A stretch of DNA of 45,795 bases from DATCZB01 sp035513215 (GTDB taxonomy: Bacteria; Pseudomonadota; Gammaproteobacteria; Steroidobacterales; Rariloculaceae): positions 1 through 45,795 of the forward strand of contig DATKCK010000076.1 in assembly GCA_035513215.1 (NCBI GenBank), given 5' to 3'. Under the pieces are notes generated by a model that had not been told where the DNA came from, did no database searches, and saw nothing but the letters and a program-made list of their open reading frames with translations. Each line of letters begins with the position of its first letter. Position 1 is the first letter of the stretch. Both the position numbers and the translations under genes were made by a program. Shown here piece after piece: positions 15,564 to 24,604 of the stretch.

Positions 15564-17217
15564 AACCGCCGCCGCATACCTCGCCGCGCTGGCGCTGCTC
15601 GCCGCTGCCGGCGCGAAGGCCCAGCAACCGACGAACGCCGCCGGAGCCGATCCGAGCGAGCTGCCGAGCCTCGGCGAACTCGAGCAAAGAGGCACCACGA
15701 TCGGCAGGATCAACCTCAAGCTCGAGAACGTCTTCGATCTGAGCGATCCGAGCGAGGACAAACCCCTTTATCGCTGGGCAAATCGCGTGCACCGGACGAC
15801 GCGACCGTCCGTGGTCGAGGACATACTGCTGTTCGAAAGCGGCGAGCCGCTCGTCGAGCAGGTGCTGGCCGAGTCGGCGAGACTGCTGCGCGAGCGCGGG
15901 TTCGTGGCCGACGCCGAGATCACCGCGAGCAGCTACGACCCGGTGCGAAACACGGCCGAGGTGAATGTCTGGATGCGCGACTCCTGGTCGCTCGAGCCCG
16001 ACCTCAAGTACAGCCGCAGCGGCGGCGAGAACGAGTACGCGTTCGGGCTCGTCGAGGACAATATGTTCGGCCTCGGCAAGTCGATGACACTGTCGTACTC
16101 GAGCGATATCGACCGGGACATGCGCTTCTTCAGCTACGAGGACGACAACCTGTTCGGGAGCCGCAAGCAGCTTCGGGCCGCCATCGCCGACCTGAGCGAC
16201 GGACGCCAGTTTCGATTCTCGGCCGGCCGGCCCTTCTTCTCGTTCAACACCCGCTGGTCGATCATGGGAGAGACCCTCGACGATCGGCGCGTCGACTCGA
16301 TTTACGACCTCGGTGAGGTGATCGACGAGTTCCGTCACGATACGCGCCGCATGTCGATCCACGGCGGCCGGTCGCGCGGCATCACGGACGGCGTGACGAA
16401 GCGATGGATTGCCGGGCTCTCGCTCGACGAGAACGAGTTCGAGGAGGCGCCGGGCTTCGGGCCTCCGCTGCTGCTGCCGGAGAATCGCCGGCTGATCTAT
16501 CCCTGGGCCGGGTTTCAGTGGATCGGCGACGATTATCGCCAGGTCAGCGAGCTCAACGACATGGGCCGGATCGAGGACATCTCGCTCGGCCTCAACCTTT
16601 TCGCACGCATCGGAGTCGCATCGCCGGAGCTCGACTCCGATCGCCGCGCCATTCTGGTCGATTTTTCCGCCGACCGCGGCTGGGAGCCGCTGGGACCCGG
16701 CAGCCTGGCGCTGTTCTCGGCTTCGGCGACCTCGCGTGTTGAAGGCGGCGACTATCTGAACACGGTAATTTCGCTGAGCGGCAGTTTCATGCGGCGCAAC
16801 TTCGGTGACGAGCTGTTTCTTGCGAGCCTGACGACGGTCCTCGCCAGCAAACTCGATCCCGAGAGTCAGGTGCTGCTCGGCGGCGACAACGGCCTGCGCG
16901 GCTATCCGCTGCGCTACCAGAGCGGCGAGCGCAGCGCCCTCCTGAGCCTCGAGCAGCGCTTCTACACCGACTGGTACCCGTTCAGGCTCATTCGCGTCGG
17001 TTATGCCTTCTTTTTCGATGCCGCGCGCGTCTGGGGCGACGACCCACGCAACACGCCGAACCTGGGGACGCTCTACGACATCGGCGTCGGGCTGCGCCTG
17101 ACCTCGCCGCGCTCGAGCGGCCGCGCCGTCGTGCACCTCGACCTCGCCTTTCCGATCAACGCCCCCGCCGACATAGACGACGTCCAGATCGTCATCGAAA
17201 AGAAAGCCTCCTTCTGA
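15553..17217 (+). CDS. Omp85-superfamily outer-membrane protein with short POTRA region
   Basis: 554 aa from TTG at 15553, supported by GGAGGAG ten bases upstream and an immediate signal peptide (SPETAAAYLAALALLAAAG, cleavage near AKA-QQ). One POTRA-like domain at about 55-125 contains VVEDILLFESGEPL and LLRERGFVADAEI. The rest is a 16-strand-type barrel with the Omp85 loop motif NGLRGYPLRY (LRGY) and a C-terminal KKASF. One POTRA plus barrel resembles the BamA/TamA-like and surface-antigen families, but it is too short for BamA. It could help insert or export outer-membrane material. Its TGA is the first three bases of a 28-base repeat arm. Confidence 0.82.
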   Translation: MSPETAAAYLAALALLAAAGAKAQQPTNAAGADPSELPSLGELEQRGTTIGRINLKLENVFDLSDPSEDKPLYRWANRVHRTTRPSVVEDILLFESGEPLVEQVLAESARLLRERGFVADAEITASSYDPVRNTAEVNVWMRDSWSLEPDLKYSRSGGENEYAFGLVEDNMFGLGKSMTLSYSSDIDRDMRFFSYEDDNLFGSRKQLRAAIADLSDGRQFRFSAGRPFFSFNTRWSIMGETLDDRRVDSIYDLGEVIDEFRHDTRRMSIHGGRSRGITDGVTKRWIAGLSLDENEFEEAPGFGPPLLLPENRRLIYPWAGFQWIGDDYRQVSELNDMGRIEDISLGLNLFARIGVASPELDSDRRAILVDFSADRGWEPLGPGSLALFSASATSRVEGGDYLNTVISLSGSFMRRNFGDELFLASLTTVLASKLDPESQVLLGGDNGLRGYPLRYQSGERSALLSLEQRFYTDWYPFRLIRVGYAFFFDAARVWGDDPRNTPNLGTLYDIGVGLRLTSPRSSGRAVVHLDLAFPINAPADIDDVQIVIEKKASF

Positions 17218-17320
17218 AATGGGGTCAGACCCCTTTCAGGTTGGGTCAGACCCCTTTCAGGTTTCGAGCTCCACCGGTTCAGCTACGCTGTAAACCTGAA
17301 AGGGGTCTGACCCCATTTCA
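17215..17320. repeat. Palindromic repeat array C
   Basis: Cores at 17221-17233, 17243-17254 and 17302-17314. Bases 17215-17242 and 17293-17320 are perfect 28-bp reverse complements (TGAAAT, core, TTTCAGGTT) enclosing 50 bases that hold another core half-unit plus unrelated sequence. The left arm includes the stop codon of the Omp85-like gene. The array lies between convergent genes. Its TTTCAGGT extension is shared with array B 12 kb away. Confidence 0.9.
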
Positions 17321-17357
17321 GTCGCATTTCAGTCGCCATTTCAGGCGCAGCCCCGAC

Positions 17358-17957
17358 TCAGTCGATGGCGACGTAGCCCGGCAGGGCGGCGATGCGGGCC
17401 ATCCAGGCGCGGACGGCGGGCCAGCGGCTCGTGTCGTAGCCCGAGACGTCGAGCATGGAGATCGGACCGTAGCAGGAGATGTCGGCGATAGTGGCGTGAT
17501 CGAGCGCGAGCCACTCGCGGCTGTCGAGATGCCTGTCGATGATGCCGAGGATGTGGTCGCAGCGCGCGTCGATCTCCGCGTCGGGCAGCTTGATGGCGTC
17601 GGGCCGCCTGATCTTCGCGCGCTTCATCCAGGGTCCCTGATGAACCTCGTTGGCGGACTTCGAAAACCACTCGGCGACCTTCGCCTCGCCTTCGGCATCG
17701 GCCGGCAGCCATCGGTTCGACCTGTCGTACTTGCGCGCGAGGTAGACGAGACAGGCGTGCGAGTCGGCGATGACGAACGCGCCGTCCTCCAGCGCCGGCA
17801 TCTGGCCGAAGGGATTCAGCGAGAGAAACGGCTTGCGCTTGTGCTCGCCGCCATACATGTCGAGCTCGACGAGCTCGTACGGCAGATCCAGAATCGACAG
17901 CATCAGCCTGACCTTGTAGCCGTTGATTGACTGACGCGTGGCATGCAGACGAATCAT
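17358..17957 (-). CDS. Glutathione S-transferase family protein
   Basis: 199 aa. The thioredoxin-like N-terminal domain (1-80) has RQSINGYKVRLMLSILDLPY, the cis-proline region NPFGQMPALED (substrate-side P54 area) and the ESxA-like DSHACLVYLA. The all-helical C-terminal domain contains WLALDHATIADISCYG, the N-capping region of GSTs. Likely cytoplasmic glutathione-dependent conjugation or dehalogenation/isomerase activity; the exact substrate cannot be read. Ser10 is a plausible glutathione-activating residue. Confidence 0.88.
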   Translation of the reverse strand: MIRLHATRQSINGYKVRLMLSILDLPYELVELDMYGGEHKRKPFLSLNPFGQMPALEDGAFVIADSHACLVYLARKYDRSNRWLPADAEGEAKVAEWFSKSANEVHQGPWMKRAKIRRPDAIKLPDAEIDARCDHILGIIDRHLDSREWLALDHATIADISCYGPISMLDVSGYDTSRWPAVRAWMARIAALPGYVAID

Positions 17958-18072
17958 CGGGAGCGCTCCCTGCTGCGCAATCGGGCGATTATCCCGGCTC
18001 CCCGGGTCACGACCGCGATGCTATGCTGAAGCCTCGCCGACCGTCCAATTAACCGGAGAGGACGCCCGCAGC

Positions 18073-19221
18073 GTGACGAAGCCGGCTTTGCTCATACTGA
18101 CATCGATCGCCTTGATCCTGAGCTCCGGGACGGCTCTTGCCGTGGATGTCAGGATCTGCACGTCCCGCGGCGCGATCGATGTCGAGCTCGACGACCGGCG
18201 CGCGCCGCTGCACGCGGCCAACTTCGTGCGATATGCGGAGTCGGGCTTCTATGACGGCACGATACTACATCGCGCCGTGCCGGGCTCGATGGTTCAGGGC
18301 GGAAGCTACACGCTCGGGCTCGAGCGGCGGACGCCAAGCGATCCCGTCCGCAACGAATCCGGCAACGGCCTCTCGAACCAGCGCGGAACGATCGCGGCCT
18401 CGCGTGCCGACGATCCGGACTCCGCGACCTCGCAGTTCTTCTTCAACCTGAGCGACAACACGCATCTCGACGCGCGGCCGGGGGCGCCCGGCTACACGGT
18501 ATTCGGCCGCGTGACGGCCGGCCTTCAGGTCCTCGATGCCGTCTCGGCCATGCCGACGCGGCGGAGCGGCAACCTCGACGAGGTACCGCAACCACTCGTC
18601 GTGGTCGAGTCGGTCACGGCTCTCGATCGCCAACCCCGGTTCGGGCTCTCGATCGAGCCCGATCCGGCGGCGCTACGGGCGGATCTCGAGACGATGCGCT
18701 CGCGTGGCGATGCCCCCGGCATCCTCGGAGCCATCGATACCTTGCGGCGCAGTTGCATCGATCTCGATGCGGCGGAGCGGCTGGCCGAAGCCGAAGCCGC
18801 CGAATCGCTCGGGCTGAACGAGCGCAGCCGCTACGCGCGCGAGCGATACATGGCGGCGGCGAACGGTTCCGGCCCCGCGCTGCCGAGGGCCCGGGATCTC
18901 ATCGGCGGACTGCCCGAGGCCGAGCCGATACGCGACATCGACTCGCTGATCGCGCATTGCCGGCGCCCCGTCGCTCCGTCCGTCCCGGACGGCCGCTTCA
19001 CGGAGCTTACGACGATGCAGGCTCTCGAAGGCGCGGTGCTGCGCTATCGGCAGCTCGGCGAGCTCTATATCGATTGCGTCGCGCGCGTCATCGAAAACCA
19101 GGAGCTCAACGACGCCGAGACGATCGAGGCGACGAAGCGCCACAACGACGCTGTGATTGAAATGACGGCCGTGCTGATGCGCTTCAATCAGGCGGCGCGC
19201 ACTTTCAAAGCCGCGCGGTAG
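18073..19221 (+). CDS. Secreted cyclophilin-type peptidyl-prolyl isomerase with C-terminal extension
   Basis: 382 aa from GTG at 18073; GGAGAGG lies 13 bases upstream. Signal peptide TKPALLILTSIALILSSGTALA-VD. Cyclophilin domain at about 25-185 with FVRYAESGFYDGTILHRAVPG (given by ends FVRY and AVPG), MVQGG, NQRGTIAASRADDPDSATSQFFFNL, and YTVFGRVTAGLQVLD. The arginine and FFF motif of the active site are present. About 190 further residues are predicted mostly helical with two Cys-containing segments (DTLRRSCIDL, LIAHCRRP) and a Tyr-rich helix; I do not recognise them. Cis-trans proline isomerisation in the periplasm is likely. Confidence 0.85.
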   Translation: MTKPALLILTSIALILSSGTALAVDVRICTSRGAIDVELDDRRAPLHAANFVRYAESGFYDGTILHRAVPGSMVQGGSYTLGLERRTPSDPVRNESGNGLSNQRGTIAASRADDPDSATSQFFFNLSDNTHLDARPGAPGYTVFGRVTAGLQVLDAVSAMPTRRSGNLDEVPQPLVVVESVTALDRQPRFGLSIEPDPAALRADLETMRSRGDAPGILGAIDTLRRSCIDLDAAERLAEAEAAESLGLNERSRYARERYMAAANGSGPALPRARDLIGGLPEAEPIRDIDSLIAHCRRPVAPSVPDGRFTELTTMQALEGAVLRYRQLGELYIDCVARVIENQELNDAETIEATKRHNDAVIEMTAVLMRFNQAARTFKAAR

Positions 19222-19234
19222 TTAGCGGTAGTTA

Positions 19235-19276
19235 GGGTCAGACCCCATTTTTTGGAAAAAAATGGGGTCTGACCCC
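19235..19276. repeat. Palindromic repeat D, terminator-like hairpin
   Basis: Single hairpin: 19235-19253 and 19257-19275 are perfect 19-bp reverse complements around GGA, made of the core plus CATTTTTT. Read on either strand it resembles a bidirectional GC stem with A/T tracts. It lies exactly between convergent stops (19221 plus, 19279 minus). Confidence 0.9.
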
Positions 19277-19278
19277 GA

Positions 19279-20001
19279 TTACTGCTGCTCGGCGAGCATC
19301 GCCTCGAACGCGGCCTCCTGGACATCGACATGCGCGAGGAAGCCTGCCCGATCGACGTACGGGTTCGGATCGCCGGACCCGCGGCTCTGCAGCCTTTCGT
19401 ACTTTTCCTCGAGCCCGTACCAGAACCCGTGCGAGCCTAGAAAGACATCCACCGGCAGCTCACGGGCCGTGGCGAACGTCGCCCGATAGTCGTCCGCGAT
19501 ACCGGGGTAGTCGGGATTGTCGACGAGGACGTAGCCCGGGTTGACGCCGAAGCTGCAAACGATCAGCGCCTCGTAGGTTTCGCCGTTTTCCGCGAGCGTA
19601 AGACCGAAGCTCGTGCAGCCTTTCGTATGACCCGCGGTCAGGTGCGCCGTCAGCGTCGTGCCGCCGAGCACGACCTCCTCGCCGTCGGTCAGCACGCGAT
19701 CGATCGGATGCTCCTTCCCGCCGGGGCGCATCGCGCGCAGCGCCGGCACGTCCTGCTCCATCGCCATCACTTCGGCGCCCGTCAGCTCCTTGACGAGCGC
19801 ATCGCCCTCCATGTGGTCGCCATGCGCATGGCTGCCGAGGACAATCGCGATGTCCTCGAAAGCGAAGCCGAGTTCTTCGACGTTGCGCTGAAGGATCGGC
19901 ACCGTCGACTCGAAGTCGCTGTTGATCAGAATGTGACCGGCCGGCGTCGTGACGAGAAAGCTGCCGAGCGCCTCGGTGCCGATGAAATAGAGGTTGTCCA
20001 T
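19279..20001 (-). pseudogene. B3-like metallo-beta-lactamase-fold hydrolase, catalytic part (frameshifted from its signal peptide)
   Basis: 240 codons from the internal ATG at 20001. The zinc site is complete: H58, H60, D62, H63 in SHAHGDH, H125 in GHTKGCT and H191 in GSHGFWY; this, and the ending AHVDVQEAAFEAMLAE, resemble subclass B3 beta-lactamase-type proteins. The true start is almost certainly ATG at 20108 with AGGAGG upstream; that frame encodes signal peptide and PGQIDWNAPFPPH, then runs out of register at 20007. Adding one C (CAC-CGG-ATC) restores PPHRI-MDNLYF. So the gene is either inactivated, a sequencing error, or re-initiates at 20001 without a signal. It is the last gene behind the peptide transporter. 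Substrate unknown. Confidence 0.85.
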
Positions 20002-20108
20002 GATCCGTGCGGCGGGAAAGGCGCATTCCAGTCGATCTGACCGGGCTGCGCCGGTGATGGGCCGGCCGCGCAGATGGCGAGACAGAATCCGATGATCGTC
20101 CTTTGCAT
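20002..20108 (-). pseudogene. N-terminal signal-peptide fragment of the B3-like hydrolase
   Basis: Begins ATG at 20108 with AGGAGG overlapping the oppA stop. Encodes MQRTIIGFCLAICAAGPSPA-QP then GQIDWNAPFPPH, a normal signal peptide and the usual B3-family lead-in. The frame departs from the catalytic domain at 20007 because one base is missing. Confidence 0.8.
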
Positions 20109-20118
20109 GGCTTGCCTC

Positions 20119-21786
20119 CTAGTTCCCGTATCGCCTCGGAAAACGCTCGGCGCGCGCGGCTTCATCGATGCTGACCCACCGCGTACGATTGGTATCGTTG
20201 ATGTTGTTGATGAAACCGTTGACGTAGGGCTGCGTTAGGCCGTCGGTAACGCCGAAGTAGATCGTTATCCAGGCGTGATCGGCGAGCGCGAGCGCCTCGG
20301 CCTGGGCCATAATCTCGGCGCGCCGGTCGAGATCCTGCTCCCGCATGGCCTCATCGAGCAGCGCGTCGTATTCGGGATTCTCGTATTGGCCGTAGTTGTT
20401 GCTGTTGCCAACGCGCAGCAGATCGAGAAAGTTCGACGCGTCGTTGTAATCGGCTACCCAACCCGCCAGGCCGGTGTCGTAGTCGTGCTCCTGGAGCAGG
20501 TTGTAGAACACGGCTCCGTCCGACTGCTCGATCTCGATATCGACGTAGATCTCGCTCCACATCTGCTGAATTGCGGCCGGAACGCGACGGGCTTCGGCCG
20601 AGGCCGCCCGGACGGCGAATCCGAATCTCAGGCGGTTATCGGGGCCGTAGCCTGCTTCCTGCATGAGCATCTTGGCTCGCTCGATGCGCTCTGGCTGAGG
20701 TATGTCCGCGAAATCGAGCGCCACGCCGCCGTGATAGTTCGCGATACCGGGCGGAATCATCGAATATGCCGGCGGCGTGCCGAGCCGGCGGACGCGATCG
20801 ACGATCGTCTCGCGGTCGAGCGCGAGACTCAGCGCTTCCCGGACCCGGACGTCATCGAGACCCTCGCGCGCAAAATTCAGAGAGATAAACTCGAGGATCA
20901 GGGTCGGTTGCAAGTCGATCGTTTCCGGCATGTTTTGCCGGATCCAGTCGATCTGAGCCGCCGGCAGGCGGGCCTGATAGTCGAGCTCGCCGGCTCGGAA
21001 ACGCTGCAGGGCAGCATCGTAGTCCGCGGTTGGGTAATAGAAGACGCGATCGACGCCGACGTTGTCGGCGTCGTAGAAGAGAGGATTCTTCACGGCAGTC
21101 GCATGATCGTTGGGAATCCACTCTACGAGACGATAGGGGCCGTTGCCGACGTAGTTCTCAGGCCGTGTCCAGGAATTGCCGAGCCTCTCGACGACGTGGC
21201 GCGGAACTGGAGACGTGACCGCATGCGTCATAAACTCGGCGAGATATGGCGCCTGATACTCGAGGTGAACGACGAAAGTCAGATCGTCGGGCGCCTCGAC
21301 GCCGAGCTCGGCGAGCGACATCCGGCCCGAGTTCACGGTCTGGGCGTCCAGGACCGGGTAAAGATAGTAGGCATAGCTCGACGCGGTCGCAGGATCGAGA
21401 AGTCGACGAAAGGCGAACACGAAATCCTGCGCCGTGACCGGCATTCCATCCGACCATACGTGCTCGCGCAAATGAAAGGTCCAAGTCAGGCCGTCTTCAG
21501 ATATATCCCAGCTCTCTGCTGCGCCCGGAATCGCCTCACCGTTCACATCGGCCGTCGTCAGGCCGATCAGCAGGTCGCCTACAATGTCGCTCTCCCAGAC
21601 ACCTTCGATATGGTGGGGATCGAGCGAATCGGGCTCGGCCGCGTTACCGCGGTGAAACACCATTTCACCGGGTAGGCCCCTTGTACCGACAGCGCCAGGC
21701 CCTTCACCCGAGCCGCAAGCGCTTGCCGCCATCGCGACACCGGCAAGGATCGCCAGCCTGACATTGAGAACTTTGCGAATCGACAT
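20119..21786 (-). CDS. oppA: Oligopeptide ABC transporter substrate-binding lipoprotein (OppA-like)
   Basis: 555 aa. Lipoprotein signal with lipobox AASAC (C24). SBP family 5 signatures: PDSLDPHHIEGVWES, NGEAIPGAAESWDISEDGLT, DGMPVTAQDFVFAFRRLLDP, YVGNGPYRLVEW, LSLALDRETIVDRVRRLG and YDTGLAGWVADYNDASNFLD. It captures peptides in the periplasm for the permease encoded upstream. In most opp operons the binding protein comes first; here it is last of the transporter genes, 70 bases after oppDF and behind a hairpin, which could set a separate expression level. The reverse strand is also open for 466 codons but shows no protein pattern. Confidence 0.92.
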   Translation of the reverse strand: MSIRKVLNVRLAILAGVAMAASACGSGEGPGAVGTRGLPGEMVFHRGNAAEPDSLDPHHIEGVWESDIVGDLLIGLTTADVNGEAIPGAAESWDISEDGLTWTFHLREHVWSDGMPVTAQDFVFAFRRLLDPATASSYAYYLYPVLDAQTVNSGRMSLAELGVEAPDDLTFVVHLEYQAPYLAEFMTHAVTSPVPRHVVERLGNSWTRPENYVGNGPYRLVEWIPNDHATAVKNPLFYDADNVGVDRVFYYPTADYDAALQRFRAGELDYQARLPAAQIDWIRQNMPETIDLQPTLILEFISLNFAREGLDDVRVREALSLALDRETIVDRVRRLGTPPAYSMIPPGIANYHGGVALDFADIPQPERIERAKMLMQEAGYGPDNRLRFGFAVRAASAEARRVPAAIQQMWSEIYVDIEIEQSDGAVFYNLLQEHDYDTGLAGWVADYNDASNFLDLLRVGNSNNYGQYENPEYDALLDEAMREQDLDRRAEIMAQAEALALADHAWITIYFGVTDGLTQPYVNGFINNINDTNRTRWVSIDEAARAERFPRRYGN

Positions 21787-21818
21787 TTTCGGCCCCCTGG
21801 CTTCCGTTGCGCTGTGCT

Positions 21819-21846
21819 TGCCCCAGAGATTACCTCAACTGGGGCA
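21819..21846. other. Intercistronic hairpin between oppDF and oppA
   Basis: Perfect 8-bp inverted repeat TGCCCCAG / CTGGGGCA with a 12-base loop in the 69-base gap. No T-run. Such hairpins often stabilise or attenuate transcripts around binding-protein genes; role here is inferred. Confidence 0.5.
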
Positions 21847-21855
21847 CCGGACGCT

Positions 21856-23670
21856 TCAGACGGGATCGTGCTCGGCCACGAAATGGTCCGGCGCGACCTC
21901 GATCAGCTTCGGCAGATACTGAACGGCATCGGGATCGTCGATGCGCCGGGACTTCAGAAAGGTCAGCGCCGCGCGGGTATCCAGCGGCGACGGCAGCTCC
22001 GGCGGCAGCGGCACGCGCTCCTTGGCGCGTTCCTTGCGCGGATCGGGCACGGGCACGGCCGAGATCAGCGCTCGCGTATACGGATGACGCGGATCCTCGT
22101 AGATCGCGTCGCGATCGGCGATCTCCACGACGCGGCCGAGATAAAGCACCATGACGCGGTGCGAAACCTGACGCACCACGGACAGGTCGTGGCTGATGAA
22201 GATCATCGACATCCCGAAGGTCTTTTGCAGCGACAGGATCAGGTCGATGACCTGCGCCTGCACCGACACATCGAGCGCGCTGACGGCCTCGTCGCAGATC
22301 ACGAGCCTGGGCTGGACGACCATGGCGCGCGCGATACCCACGCGCTGGTTCTGCCCGCCTGAGAACTCGTGTGGATAGCGGTTGAGCCAGGCCGGATTGA
22401 GATCAACGTGCTCGAGCATCTCGCGGACGCGCGCCGCCACTTCCGGGCGGGCGAGATCCGGCTCGAGCACGCGGAGGGGCTCGGCGATGCTCTGGCCGAT
22501 CGTCATTCGCGGGTCGAGACTCGCGAGTGGGTCCTGGAAGACGATCTGAAGATCTTTGCGAAGCTTGCGCAGCGCTTCCTTGCCCGACTGACTCAAGTCG
22601 CTGCCGCACCACAACACCCTGCCCCCGGTTACGGGCATCAGAGCGAGAACGGCGCGGGCCAGCGTCGACTTGCCGCAACCGGACTCGCCGACGATTCCGA
22701 GCGTTTCGCCTTCGCGTAGTGAAAAGCTCACGCCATCCACGGCGCGCAGCGGCTTGTACTTCGGCACCCAGCCTTCGACGCGGATCGGGAAATGCACTCG
22801 CAGATCCTCGACATCGAGAAGCTTTCGTTCCTCGGCGCCGGCGCTGAAGGGCTGAAGGACCGCACGTCCCGGCCGGATTGGCTGATCGATTCGCGGCATC
22901 GCGTCGAGCAGCATCTGCGTGTAGGGGTGCTTTGGCGCATAGAAGATGTCGTTCGCCGAGCCGGACTCCACGAACTCGCCGTCGCGCATGACCTTCACGC
23001 GATCGGCCATCGCGGCAATCACGCCCATATCGTGGCTGATGAGGACAATCGATGTGCCGAGCTTTTCCTTCAGATCCCGCATAATGTCGAGAATCTGCGC
23101 CTGCACCGTGACATCGAGCGCCGTGGTCGGCTCGTCGGCGATCAGAAGATCGGGCCCGCAGGCCGTCGCCATCGCGATCATGACACGCTGACGCATGCCG
23201 CCCGACAGCTCGTGCGGATACTGACGCATGCGCCGCTTCGCCTCCGGAATCCGCACGAGCTCGAGCGACTCGATCGCGCGCTTTTCAGCGTCCTCGCGCC
23301 CCATCTTGTGATGCGCTCGCAGGGCTTCGATGATCTGGTCGCCGATCCGCATGTGCGGAGTCAGCGACGTCAGCGGATCCTGGAAGATCATCGTGATCTT
23401 CGCGCCGCGGATCCGATTGAGCTCCGGTAGCGGCATCGCGGTCAGATCCCGGCCGCGATAGGTCATCTTCCCCTCGACGCGCCCATTCGAAGCCAGGAGC
23501 CCGACGGCGGCGAGGAACAGCTGACTCTTGCCCGAGCCCGATTCGCCGACGACGCCGAGACACTCGCCTTCCTCGACATCGAAGCTCACGTTCCGGACGG
23601 CATGCACTTCGCCGTCCGGCGTCGCAAAACGGACATTGAACTCCTCGGCGCGCAGGATCGGCTCGGGCAC
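21856..23670 (-). CDS. Fused oligopeptide ABC transporter ATPase (OppD-OppF in one chain)
   Basis: 604 aa with two complete nucleotide-binding domains. First: Walker A GESGSGKS (42-49), signature LSGGMRQ (155-161), Walker B LLIADE (175-180) and ISHD switch. Second: Walker A GESGCGKS (328-335), signature FSGGQNQ (436-442), Walker B LVICDE (456-461). Both carry the oligopeptide-type C-terminal tail (HPYTQMLLDAMPR and HPYTRALISAVPVPDP). Tandem fusion resembles YejF and GsiA. It powers uptake through OppB/OppC. The first helical part has SQ instead of ST after Walker A lysine, a mild change. It starts two bases after the oppC stop. Confidence 0.93.
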   Translation of the reverse strand: MPEPILRAEEFNVRFATPDGEVHAVRNVSFDVEEGECLGVVGESGSGKSQLFLAAVGLLASNGRVEGKMTYRGRDLTAMPLPELNRIRGAKITMIFQDPLTSLTPHMRIGDQIIEALRAHHKMGREDAEKRAIESLELVRIPEAKRRMRQYPHELSGGMRQRVMIAMATACGPDLLIADEPTTALDVTVQAQILDIMRDLKEKLGTSIVLISHDMGVIAAMADRVKVMRDGEFVESGSANDIFYAPKHPYTQMLLDAMPRIDQPIRPGRAVLQPFSAGAEERKLLDVEDLRVHFPIRVEGWVPKYKPLRAVDGVSFSLREGETLGIVGESGCGKSTLARAVLALMPVTGGRVLWCGSDLSQSGKEALRKLRKDLQIVFQDPLASLDPRMTIGQSIAEPLRVLEPDLARPEVAARVREMLEHVDLNPAWLNRYPHEFSGGQNQRVGIARAMVVQPRLVICDEAVSALDVSVQAQVIDLILSLQKTFGMSMIFISHDLSVVRQVSHRVMVLYLGRVVEIADRDAIYEDPRHPYTRALISAVPVPDPRKERAKERVPLPPELPSPLDTRAALTFLKSRRIDDPDAVQYLPKLIEVAPDHFVAEHDPV

Positions 23671-23671
23671 G

Positions 23672-24604
23672 TCAGCGATCCTTCGGATCGAGCGCGTCCC
23701 TGAGACCGTCGCCGATGAAGTTGAAGCTGAACAGCGTCACGGCCATGAAGGCCGCCGGGAAAATCAGCGTCCAGGGCGCGGACTGCATCGCGTTCGCGCC
23801 TTCCGAGATCAAGACGCCCCAGGAGGTCATCGGCTCACGGATACCCAGTCCCAGGAACGACAGGAAGCTCTCGGCAAGAATGACGGCCGGAATCGTCAGC
23901 GTGACATAGATGATGACGGGGCCGACGACGTTTGGAACGACGTGGCGGGAGATGATCCCCCAGGTGCCGACGCCGCTCGCGCGAGCGGCCTCGATGAATT
24001 CCTTCTGCTTGACCGACAGGGTCTGGCCGCGCACGATGCGCGCCATGGTCAGCCACTCGACGGCGCCGATCGCGACGAAGAGCAGAATGAAATTCCGGTC
24101 GAAAATAACCATGAGAATAATGACGAAGAAGATGAACGGCAGCGAATACAGAATATCGACGAAGCGCATCATCACGTTGTCGACGCGGCCACCGAGGTAG
24201 CCTGCCGTCGCGCCGTAAAGAACGCCGATCATCAGACTCACGCAGGTCGCAACGAGGCCGACGGCGAGCGAGACGCGCGCGCCGTAGAGCGTGCGGATGA
24301 AAAGATCCCGGCCGACCGAATCCATGCCGAACCAATGAGCGTCCCCGGCGCGGCAAAGGACCGATTCGCCCGGCCACCAGGCCGGCGCACATTGAACGAG
24401 CGAGAAATCGATCTCACTGAAGGCATAGGGCGAAAGCCACGGCGCGAATATCGCCATCAGCGTGATGATGCCGAGAACGATCATGCCCGCGACGGCCGCC
24501 TTGTTGCGAAAGAGACGGCGCCGGGCGTCGACCCATAGGCTGCGCCCCTTTACCGCCTCGGCCGCGCGCATGATCCCGGCGCGTTCAGTCGGAAGGACTG
24601 GCAT
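23672..24604 (-). CDS. oppC: Oligopeptide ABC transporter permease, OppC-type
   Basis: 310 aa. Cytoplasmic N-terminus with LWVDARRRLFRNKAAVAGM followed by a first helix (IVLGIITLMAIFAPWL), a periplasmic loop with two cysteines (FSLVQCAPAWWPGESVLC), and five helices of the binding-protein-dependent permease fold. The ATPase-coupling EAA loop is EFIEAARASGVGTWGIISRHVVPN. The cysteine-bearing loop GESVLCRAGDAHWFGMDSVGRD fits OppC/YejE relatives. Overlaps the oppB stop by one base. Confidence 0.93.
   Translation of the reverse strand: MPVLPTERAGIMRAAEAVKGRSLWVDARRRLFRNKAAVAGMIVLGIITLMAIFAPWLSPYAFSEIDFSLVQCAPAWWPGESVLCRAGDAHWFGMDSVGRDLFIRTLYGARVSLAVGLVATCVSLMIGVLYGATAGYLGGRVDNVMMRFVDILYSLPFIFFVIILMVIFDRNFILLFVAIGAVEWLTMARIVRGQTLSVKQKEFIEAARASGVGTWGIISRHVVPNVVGPVIIYVTLTIPAVILAESFLSFLGLGIREPMTSWGVLISEGANAMQSAPWTLIFPAAFMAVTLFSFNFIGDGLRDALDPKDR

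Noticed and set aside
20275..21675. 466-codon plus-strand frame opposite oppA
   Set aside because: No signal, domain or start signal; oppA explains the region fully.
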